64,000 bases of DNA from Drosophila pseudoobscura. Taxonomy: Eukaryota > Arthropoda > Insecta > Diptera > Drosophilidae. The first letter of the stretch is position 1, and each line of letters begins with the position of its first letter. The stretch covers positions 21,833,001 to 21,897,000 of the forward strand of contig NC_046683.1 of assembly GCF_009870125.1 (NCBI RefSeq), written 5' to 3'. Position numbers and translations under genes: made by a program. Of the stretch, positions 35,870 through 44,439 are shown one piece after another. The notes beneath the pieces are model-generated. The model was given only the letters and a program-made list of their open reading frames with translations, was not told where the DNA came from and ran no database searches.

Positions 35870-37578
35870 ATGGATTCGGAGAACATGTTGATGGCTTTGC
35901 TGCTGACCATGGCCCTGACGCTGATTGTGGCTTGGCTACTGCAGTTGGCTCTGAGGGAGATGAGACATCCGCTCAGGGGATTTGTGCCCAGCGTCTCGCG
36001 GGTGCCGCTGGTTGGAGCCGCCTGGCAAATGCGCAGCTTCCAACCGGACAGTAAGAGAACCCACGCTGCTCCGATATTGGAACGATATTCACTTTGTGTC
36101 TTGTCCCCTTAGATCTCCACGAGAAGTTCGCCGAGTACGTGGAACGCTTCGGACGTAGCTTCATGGCCTCCGTTTGCGGCCAAGTCATTATGGTCACCGC
36201 CGAGCCGAGCCATGTGGACGCCCTGCTGCACAGCCAGAAACAGCTGCGCAAGAGCAGCATCTATGGAGCCCTACGCGGCTGGCTGGGCAATGGGCTGCTC
36301 CTCAGTCAGGGCGAGCAGTGGCACGGCATGCGCAAGATCATCACCCCCACGTTCCACTTTAGTATCCTGGAGGAGTTCGTCGAGGTGTTCGACAAACAAA
36401 GTCAGCTGCTAGTGGAGCGCCTGCAGCCCTTGTCGAATGGTGGAATGGTGGCTATCAACATTTATCCATACGTGGGCTTGGCCGCCCTCGACATCATCAC
36501 TGAGACGGCCATGGGTGTCTGTGTGAATGCTCAGCTCGATGCGGACTCTGCTGTGGTGCAGGCCGTCAAGGCGTAAGTTCAACTGCCTTTCTAACGTGAC
36601 TGAATGTGTCTGAATAACTCAGTCCTGCCTCCAGCGTGACCAATACTTTGGCGACCAGGTTTATGCGTCCGCATCTTCTGCCGCCGTTGCTCTTCCGACT
36701 CTGCTGGCCCAGTGGCTTTCGGAAGCAGCAGGAGGGTATCAAATGCCTGCACCTGTTCACAAACAGCATCATCGAGCAGCGTCGCCAGTTGCTTAGGAGA
36801 GAGAATGCACCGGGAGAGCCAGTCGCGCGGGACAGGCGCAATGCCTTGCTGGATACACTGCTGAGGGCAACGGTGGATGGCCAGCCGCTAACTGACAAGC
36901 AGATACGCGATGAGGTCAACACCTTTATCTTCGAGGGCCATGACACCACCACCTCGGCCATCTCCTTCTGCCTGTATCTTCTTTCGCGGCATGCGGCAGT
37001 CCAGGAGCGGCTTTTTGATGAGGTGAAAGGACACTTTGGCCGCGAGCTGGACCGATGCGTGGTATATTCCGACTTTGCTGCTTTGCCGTTTCTGAATTGT
37101 GTGGTCAGGGAGGCACTGCGCCTGTATCCGCCCATTCCGGCCTTGGGACGTTGCCTGGAAACAGATTTGGCAGTGGGTAAGTGGCTACTTAGACTAAGCG
37201 TACAGATAAGACACAAGATTAGGACATGCCTATCCAGAAGGTGGACGCATTCCAGCGGGGACCAATGTGATTCTGCTGCTCTGGCAACTGCTTCGGGATG
37301 AGATGCTCTTCGCAGATCCACTGATTTTTCGACCGGAGCGGCACCTCTCTAATAAGGCCACTTCTAAGAAGGGCGCATACAGCAATATACCCTTCAGTGC
37401 GGGACCACGCAACTGCATCGGCCAAAAGTTTGCCATGTTCGAGGTTAAAACCATGATCATAAAGATGCTAAGAAATTTTATACTGCTTCCCATCGGCCCG
37501 GATGTGGAGCCCTCTATTAAGATCGTATTGCGATCCCGAAATGGCGTTCATTTTGGACTTCGCCCACGCGTTTATTGA
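35870..37578 (+). CDS. Cyp4ae1: cytochrome P450 CYP4 family, probable Cyp4ae1
   Basis: Four exons: 35870-36050, 36113-36572, 36635-37176 and 37241-37578, giving 506 residues. The intron positions equal those of the Cyp4d genes except that the 70-base exon of Cyp4d2 is not separated. Landmarks are the N-terminal anchor, RKIITPTFHFSILEEFVEVF, DIITETAMGV, I-helix [36 protein letters not shown] (K-helix ExxR as EALR), and [15 protein letters not shown] with Cys at about 453. It is clearly more divergent than its two neighbours, including N in place of D in the I-helix stretch. The name rests on its place between Cyp4d2 and prune and on that divergence. A CYP4 lipid or xenobiotic oxidase of the ER is expected. 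Confidence 0.88.
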
Positions 37579-38031
37579 TATTTTGCTTACATCTTAATTT
37601 TCAGAAACAATCAGCTGTCTGCAATGCAAGCGATATCGACTATTTAGATTTTAAATCTCGGGTTGGTTGCCGCGCTGGTGAAATCGATATTTACATATAT
37701 CGATATTTGGCATAAAAACGTCAACCTAATGGAAAACAATTTTAAATACCTTCTACGAACCTTCAATATGCTTTAGTTTATTTTCGTTGTAATTGAACAG
37801 TTTTCGTGGCCGTGCTGATCCATGCCGTGACTTGCAATTCGCCAACTCTAGACATTGGTGGTGTTCAGGGACATCGATTAAAAATACAGCTATCGATATT
37901 GGCAACTGTTGCTTGTCTGCTGCTTGTCGGACTGCAGTTGCTATCGATTCGGAATCAACAGTCCTGCGAGGTTGAGCTTTTGCCGAGTGGTCATAGTTTT
38001 TCTTGGAATTCAAGGAGTTAGTTAAGTTAAA
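37579..38031. promoter_or_regulatory. prune upstream region with DRE motifs
   Basis: Two perfect TATCGATA sites (37698-37705 and 37891-37898) and partial copies (ATCGATAT at 37683, TATCGATT at 37941) cluster within 340 bases upstream of prune. This suggests a strong DREF-dependent housekeeping promoter. Confidence 0.6.
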
Positions 38032-39324
38032 ATGCGTTTCGTCCGTTTTCTAACTCATGCTCGGACAACGCTCAACCGTGTAAGTATCTCCAGGGACAAC
38101 CTTGACTAGCAGGCAAAGCACTGATAGGGATTCTTGTTTCAGTACCTGGCGGACGGGTCGACTGTTGCTTGGCAGGCTCACCCTGCTGAGGAGCTACGTA
38201 AGCTGCACATCGTCATTGGCAATGAGTCGTGCGATCTCGACTCGGCTGTCTCGGCCTTGACTCTGGCTTTCATTTACTCAGAGCGTAGCCAGGAGCACGA
38301 CTATGTGCCCGTGTTGAACATTCCACGCAGGGACTACCGGCTAAAGACAGAAGTGGGCCATATGTTGAGCAAGTGTGGCATTGCCGAAGCCATGCTGCTC
38401 TTCCGCGATGATTTGCCAAACAAATTCGCTAAGGATGTCAACGTTGTTCTCGTTGACCATCATGTGAGTGAGCTGGCTCCACATGTGGTAGAGATTCTCG
38501 ATCATAGACCCATCGATGGCGCTAATCCGAAATACATGCTGTTGCCCCAGAACTGTGTGCGCAGCATCGAGACCGATATCGGTTCCTGTGCCACCATCGT
38601 CGGCCAGCGTTACTTGGCCGTGGAGCAACCACGTTCGCCCATCGTCGCCCAGTTGCTACATGCCACCATAGTCCTGGACACAGTCAACTTCTCGGCCACG
38701 GCCAAGCGTTTCTCTCCCAGTGACCTGGTCATGGTGGAGCAGATGGAGAGGGAGCTATCAGAGGGAGGCCAGTCAGATGTTGGGCGGCGCTCTGAGCTTT
38801 TCAACGAATTGGTGGCGGCTCGCGCCGACATAAGCAATCTGACGCTCACCGAGGTCTTGCGCAAGGACATGAAAATAATTCAGACCGAACGTCAGCAAGT
38901 GCCCATAGCTGGAATGCCCATCCTCATTAGGGATTTCATTGAGTTGAGTGGCGCCGAGAAGGCTCTGCGCGAGTTTGGAATCGACAGCAACCTCCTGGTT
39001 ATGCTTGGCATGTATGTCTCTCCCGTTGATGGTACGGTGCAGCGCGATGTGGGCCTCATCTCGTTGGCCGGACAGAGTCAGTTGGTGGAGTGTGTCCGTT
39101 TGGCCCTGGTGGGGTGCCATGAGCCCTCGTTGGATCTCAGAGCCCACGATGTGGGCAGCCGTTTCATGGGCGGCTGCTACCTCCGTCAACACAATCTCCG
39201 CGCCACACGCAAGCACATTCAGCCCGTGATCAAGCGGGCTCTGATGGAGTGGGAGGAGATCCATGGCTTTGGCTGTAATGAGGTGTACTTCTTTAAGGAA
39301 AAGCCCAAGCTGGGCCTCTCCTAA
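38032..39324 (+). CDS. pn: prune, DHH-family exopolyphosphatase/phosphodiesterase
   Basis: Two exons: 38032-38079 (MRFVRFLTHARTTLNR, donor GTAAGT) and 38143-39324 (acceptor TTGTTTCAG), giving 409 residues. DHH motifs are in order: GNESCDLDSA (Asp at about 47 and 49), VVLVDHHVSEL (DHH at about 121-123) and LDTVNFS (Asp near 195), followed by a DHHA2 domain containing RKDMKIIQT and a C-terminal part ending KPKLGLS. The first 16 residues are basic and hydroxylated, as in a mitochondrial presequence. Prune proteins cleave short polyphosphates or cyclic nucleotides; the fly gene is known for its eye colour phenotype and the Killer of prune interaction. It converges on Nmd3. Confidence 0.96.
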
Positions 39325-39515
39325 GTCAAAAATCAATTGTAAAGGCCATCAATGGACGAGATAAGGAGGTTTAGCCAATACTTAGCAAGGGTTTAATGAG
39401 TGGGGTGTGCTTGAAATTATCCGTCGCGACGTGGGATTCCAAAAAAATTGTTTCTTTTAGTTGATTAAGCGATTATATGTACAGGGCATGTATGTATGTA
39501 CCTATGTATACAAGA

Positions 39516-39535
39516 AATAAATCTGTATGAATAAA
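39516..39535 (+). terminator. poly(A) signals of prune
   Basis: Two AATAAA motifs (39516-39521 and 39530-39535) end only one base before the Nmd3 stop codon on the other strand, so prune cleavage must fall inside the Nmd3 coding sequence. Confidence 0.6.
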
Positions 39536-39536
39536 A

Positions 39537-41176
39537 CTAAAGCTCTGGCTCCTCGTCCTCTGCGTTGCCAGCCTCGCCCATTTCATCGTCGGCGCACTCC
39601 AGCGTCATGTCTTCCAGCATCTCCTCAAGCGTGATTTGGGGTACGTCGCCTGTGGCCCCCTGCACCTCGATGGGCAGCGTCTTGTTGGTATCGCGATAAA
39701 TGTTGACTTGTCCTCGCATGTCCACGTTCTCTTCGAGATCGTCCAGGAACTCGTGGTAGTCGTGTTTGCTGCGCTCGTCTGTGGCCTCGGCGGCCAAGTG
39801 TTTAATCTTCCACACTCGCTGGTTGAGGCGTGCCTGGCGATCGTAGTGCTTCCGCACCAGAACCACATCGGGCACTAGGTCTGAGGCGAGTTTCTCGAAT
39901 TCTGGATCATTGATGTTGGCCTCCCCGGTGTTGTAGCCCATGACGGAGTCGCCTACCTTCAGTAGGTGGCCGAGATGGGAGCGTGTGTGAATCGGATTGT
40001 CATTGATGCCGAGCTCCGATGAACGCACCACCCAAATGTCGCAGAGAGCATGCTTGAAGGACAATTGACCCTGGCCGGGATACGTTTTACGATCCTTCTC
40101 CATGATCACCTCAATATCCATGACGACGTACTCCACCAGCTGCTTGGGATTGCAGACAGCCTCGAAGGGAGCTCTGCAAAACGTAAAGGATCATGAGTCT
40201 GCCCAATTTAGGATTGGAAATGAAAATGAAATCAATCATACCTGAAATACACCTGGGATGTTAGCTCGGCAATCTGAGCCGTCAAAGGATCTATGAGATG
40301 GATGCTGCTGGAGACGCGGTTCACTAAGCAAATGGGCGACAGGTTGCCCAGCTGGTGGCGTAGCTTTTTGGACAGGCAGACGGCGCTGTCCTTGGACACC
40401 GGCGCTAGCTCCACCGACCAGGAGTACTTGTAGTTGTAGTTGTTGCTGTGGATGTCGTGCGAGATGAGACGCTTTGAGGTGGTGACTTTGCCGGGCACCA
40501 TGGTCAGTAGAAAGTCCACCATTCGACGGGCATGGTTCTCGTTCGCGTAGTAAAAGTCGAGGCCGCCGTGCTCTGGCTTAATGCCTAGCGTGTGCTCATG
40601 CGCTTTGTGCTTAAGGATCAGCTGTTCCAGATAATAGAATGTCTTCTTGTTCTCAGCGCGCTGGCGCACTTGCACCAGACACCGCCAGAAGTCCTTTGCT
40701 TCCGTACGATGACAGTCGGTGCACATCTGATTCTGTACAGTGAACTCCACGACGAAGACCTGCTGGAGAACAGTGCCTCCAACAATCTCGCCATGCACCG
40801 TGAGCTTGACCTTAATGCGCTTCGAGTGTTGTTCGGTCCATATAAAGCCGGCGTCTACTAGCTTTACCTCTTTAAGTCCCTTCAGCTTTTTAAGACAAAG
40901 CGCCAGCAGCTCGCGGGACTCAAGGGATGCCTGAATCCACTCGGTTGGAGGCTGTAGGTAGCGCTCGCAGTTGCGGCAGAAGTGCAGCACTGCTTGCTTA
41001 GGTATGTTCTCGGTTATGTCCACATGGTTGCGCAGACAGGTGACGCACATGTTGGCTGGATTCGGTTGAATGGGCACGGCACACTCGCAGCAGAGGATGA
41101 CGGCGTCGGGGGCGCTCTGGCTGCTGCCGTCGACGGCGGAGCCCAGGGGGCTGACGCCAGAGTATTCGTGGTCCAT
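39537..41176 (-). CDS. Nmd3: NMD3, 60S ribosomal subunit nuclear export adaptor
   Basis: Two exons: 40242-41176 and 39537-40173 (intron donor GTATGA, acceptor TTTTGCAG), giving 523 residues from the ATG at 41176 (MDHEYSGVSPLG); an in-frame ATG lies further upstream. The N-terminus has the four CxxC zinc-binding pairs of the family: CCEC (29-32), CVTC (44-47), CRNC (67-70), and CTDC later in MCTDCHRTEAKDFW. Other family blocks are WTEQHSKRIKVKLTVHGEI, FVVEFTVQNQMC, QKRLISHDIHSNNYNYKYSW-like, and the C-terminal acidic tail (EMLEDMTLECADDEMGEAGN). The C-terminal region carries the nuclear export function in other species, through Crm1. It binds the 60S subunit at the A-P-E face. Tail to tail with prune. 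Confidence 0.95.
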
Positions 41177-41330
41177 GAATGTGTTTTCCCTTTCCCTTTT
41201 TCTTTCGTGTACTTCGAAATGACGATGTTTCTCACGCAGTTGCAAGAACATGTACGTAAACACGTGCAGAGTACGAAATTAATGCTGCAAGATGCAGGGC
41301 TGCCAACTCACATGGAATGGCATGTGAGCA

Positions 41331-41338
41331 TATCGATA
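41331..41338. promoter_or_regulatory. DRE in Nmd3/COX14-like shared promoter
   Basis: Perfect TATCGATA, with a partial AATCGATG 12 bases on, between the divergent starts of Nmd3 (41176) and the COX14-like gene (41475), which are 298 bases apart. Confidence 0.6.
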
Positions 41339-41474
41339 GTACGCAATCGATGGTGGTGGGGTGGGAAGCGACATGTGTCAAACGCACTGCTACACGGCCA
41401 TCACTAGCTCACATAGGGAATATAAAAAAAATCAAGTGAATTTTGTTTGACCGGTAAAGGGAAAATCCATTATC

Positions 41475-41687
41475 ATGCAGAAGAAACCCATCAATGCCAA
41501 CACCTTGCTGGACAAACTGCATCGCGGCGCCGTCTACGCCTGCATCGGAGTCACCCTCTACGGCACCTATGTGCTAGGTAGCCGCTACTACCACTACTAC
41601 ACTGTGATTCGCCCAGAGAAGCAGCAGGCGGAGCTGAAACTCCTTGACGAAGGCGCCCACGACAAGGCCAAAGAGCTGAAGTACTAG
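41475..41687 (+). CDS. COX14-like small mitochondrial membrane protein
   Basis: Single-exon gene of 70 residues. The order is a short polar N-terminus, one membrane helix (GAVYACIGVTLYGTYVLGS), then RYYHYYTVIRPEKQQAELKL and a charged tail. Human COX14 (C12orf62) has the same arrangement, with YGGYLCSVRVYHYFQWRRAQ after its helix; that comparison is from memory. COX14 is an inner-membrane assembly factor for cytochrome c oxidase that stabilises newly made COX1. AATAAA follows at 41735-41740, about 50 bases past the stop, so the transcript is short. Other tiny single-helix mitochondrial proteins are the main alternative. Confidence 0.7.
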   Translation: MQKKPINANTLLDKLHRGAVYACIGVTLYGTYVLGSRYYHYYTVIRPEKQQAELKLLDEGAHDKAKELKY

Positions 41688-41734
41688 GCGATTGCACATA
41701 TTTCCTGATATTCTATTTAATGTCTGTTAAGCGT

Positions 41735-41740
41735 AATAAA
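41735..41740 (+). terminator. AATAAA poly(A) signal of the COX14-like gene
   Basis: AATAAA 48 bases after the stop codon, followed by a T-rich stretch. Confidence 0.55.
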
Positions 41741-41749
41741 TTGTAAGGA

Positions 41750-43740
41750 AATGTAAGCATTTTCCACTTAAATGGATATCGAATCGCGGCTACTGCAGCT
41801 GTGTTGTTTTTGTTGTGTAATATGAACAGCTGATTTCTTAAGGGGGGGTCGGGTGTGGTTTTTTCGATTGCCATTCAACGAATCGAATGGTATTTAAAAA
41901 GGTTTTATCGGCTTGTGGAAGATCGGATCTGACCAAAGAGGTCCCAGAGAAATCGGAGTCCCTATCGGGGCCAACAATGCGGCAATAACAGTCGTGATAA
42001 TAAATCAAGCGACGAGTCAACAATACGACAATGGAGAATCAATCAATTTGTGTGGCCACGGCACTCGGAAAATGGCAAGACTAGAATTATTTAAAAGCCG
42101 GGCCAAGAATTATGGTTTAGCTGGCAATCAAAAATGTTGTTATCTCTGAGGGGCATCGTGACTGGATCTGGTCGGGGCTGGCGCTGGCTTCCGCTTGCTT
42201 AACTTGGCCCGCATCTGCAGTCGGCGGCGATCGGGGATCGGAGACATCGCGTGCATTAACCTCATCGCCGCCGCTTGCTGGGTCGAGCAACTGCAGCCGA
42301 ATAATCCAAGTACTTACGAGTATTAACATTAAATGATACAAAAGCAACAATAGATATGGGTATGGCTATAACAATGGTGTTGCCACCCACTTTTGGGAGG
42401 ATGTCGAGACGTCGCCAGCGGGGGCTTGTGAAATACCGTTTGCATTTTCCATGCTTCATTTCATTCAACAATGTTGCCTCCGGCATTGCCTCATTCATGG
42501 GGTCTCGCCGCCCTCTCCTCCATTCTTCCGCTCCAATCAAGTTAGCCAATCAAAAAGTGCATTTGCAATTAATGCTGCGCTGCGGTCAAGGTCGTCCGTC
42601 ATTGTGGCCCAAAGCAGTCGGAAATGAGTTGGAAACGGTGACTCGGCTTAGCGATACCCTATTGGGATTGGGATTCTATTTGGTCTATAAGAGGAATGTG
42701 TGCTTGAGAGAAATCGATCGGAAATGGACGAGAGAAAACCGAAGGCTGGCCCATAACGGACTTAATGATTTGCTTATGTTCACTGGGTTTTGCTATTATT
42801 AAACTCTTAATCGAAAGAACTAATATTGCTTTTTAGCAACGAAAGGCCTGGAAAATAGGTTTAACATATGATATAACACCAACTTAGGTAGAGGCACAAT
42901 AGACTTAACATAAGAATTAAAACAACAAAAATAAAATTACAAAAAGACAGTTCCAGTATGCCCTTCCACTGCAGGTAAGTCAATAAGTCGTGCACTGTGG
43001 ATTCTTTCGATAAGAGGGAGCAGTTATTTTTGTTGCTGGTTTTTGTATTTGAAATGATCTCGCAGAGATCTCAACGACTGGCAGCTTAATTAAAAATGCC
43101 AAAATGCTGTAAACTTGCAATTGTTCATAATTGTACATACATACATACATATAAACGTAATCGCATTCATACTGTGTGTTCAAATGCATTTCCCACGGGG
43201 CTTGTGGCATTTTGATTTGGCAGCCCGCTTCTAGGTGGAACACGGCTCCCTCTCCTCTCGCATACAAACATATGTTGATAATGTAATTTCCCCTCTGTAA
43301 TACATACATATGTATGTATCTGGAGGGCTGGTGAAAGTGTCATACGATAGTTGCTCAGGTGATTGTGGCACGCATGGCAGTGTGTCGTCTGTGGATCGTA
43401 TTCCCAGATTGTGGGATTTAATTTTTTGGATTGCATAATAGGCCGCCGTGGCTTCTAGAATCTTGGATTTGGATTATAACTTTTGCGGATATCGGGGTTT
43501 GTGGGGAGGAAAAACGTTAGTTGCAACGCCCACTGCCAGATCTGAGGGGATGAGCGGAAAATTAACCTTTTAGGTCGTTGCACGCTGCTTAAGCATAAAC
43601 AATATTCGATTTCAAGTCGTCAACCCGTCATGCATTCAATCCCTTAGCTTTAACAATCGCTGACTTCACTGCCGATGCTGCTACTGCTGTTGTTGGAGCT
43701 TTGCATAACATCAAACTGTAGCAGCAATGCCCTGCCGACG
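41750..43740. other. intergenic, possible small membrane-protein ORFs
   Basis: About 2 kb without a firm gene. A TATTTAAAAAG TATA-like motif lies near 41891. On the minus strand two overlapping frames with hydrophobic stretches (42262-42549, NTIVIAIPISIVAFVSFNV; 42117-42350, LLLYHLMLILVSTW) lie around a consensus donor GTAAGTA. None is recognised. ACATACAT tracts at 43135 and 43300. Confidence 0.35.
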
Positions 43741-43742
43741 AC

Positions 43743-43750
43743 TATAAAAG
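43743..43750 (+). promoter_or_regulatory. TATA box of the Gly/Tyr-rich protein gene
   Basis: TATAAAAG about 100 bases before the start codon of a small secreted-protein gene, fitting a start near 43773. Strong TATA boxes are typical of cuticle and other highly expressed secreted-protein genes in flies. Confidence 0.65.
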
Positions 43751-43843
43751 CGCAGGGCAAGCTCCCACAATGAACAAACGTCAATCGGCTTCAGTCCCGA
43801 CAACCAGCAGTGGCTCCATTCTAGACACAAAAAGTCCCTTAAC

Positions 43844-44280
43844 ATGAAGTTCTTGGTAAGCGGAATCGGGTGAAACAGCACGAAGATCCTCAGCAGCATG
43901 GCCGAAAAGGACTAACCCAAACCAAACCTCCGGTAAACTTGCAGTGCGTATTTGTGGCTTTTGCCATATGTTTGTCCGTCAGCTGGGCAGCCATTTCAGA
44001 GCCCGCCGCTGCTCTTCCTGAGGACCCCGAGCAGGATACGGCCGCCATAGCCGAGAAGAAGACGGAGAAACGCGGGATCTATAGCTTTGGCTTTGATGGC
44101 TATGGTCATGGCTATGGCGGCTATGGCGGCTATGGCGGCTATGGACATGGCTATGGTGGCTATGCACACAACTCCTATGGCTATGGCAGTCCTTACGGCA
44201 GCTTTGGATACGCGCCCTACTATGGCGGCCATCACGGCTTCTATCCCCACCATGGTCATGCCCACTACAGCTACTACTAG
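43844..44280 (+). CDS. small secreted Gly/Tyr/His-rich protein (cuticle- or peptide-precursor-like)
   Basis: Two exons: 43844-43855 (MKFL, donor GTAAGC) and 43945-44280 (acceptor AACTTGCAG), giving 115 residues. The very short first exon holding only the first four codons is a hallmark of insect cuticle-type secreted-protein genes. The signal peptide is MKFLCVFVAFAICLSVSWAA; an acidic propeptide follows, then Lys-Arg at about 46-47, a possible dibasic cleavage site, and a mature part starting GIYSFGFDGYG with repeated GYGGYGG and ending HAHYSYY. Such proteins may be secreted cuticular or eggshell-type material, or be cleaved into a peptide; function is not known. A TATA box lies upstream and AATAAA downstream at 44409. 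Confidence 0.8.
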
Positions 44281-44408
44281 GAGGCTCCATAGAACACGTT
44301 CGCGCATCCACGCATCCACGCATACATATTTTTTTTATCGCTTCACGTTCATCACTGCCCATCATGCACTAATTTAGATGTATCAAATTTTCAGTCTAAA
44401 GAAAATTA

Positions 44409-44414
44409 AATAAA
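44409..44414 (+). terminator. AATAAA poly(A) signal of the Gly/Tyr-rich gene
   Basis: AATAAA 129 bases after the stop codon and about 30 bases before the left end of the foldback element. Confidence 0.5.
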
Positions 44415-44439
44415 AATATTGGTCTTAAATAATTCGAAC

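Noticed and set aside
36566-37321. 251-codon minus-strand frame
   Set aside because: Antisense shadow of exon 3 and the intron of the Cyp4ae1-like gene, whose own frame has all P450 motifs.
38773-39336. 187-codon minus-strand frame
   Set aside because: Antisense of the prune coding region; no family features.
43979-44365. Ser/His/Arg-rich minus-strand frame of 128 codons
   Set aside because: Antisense of the GGCTATGG repeats in the Gly/Tyr-rich gene.
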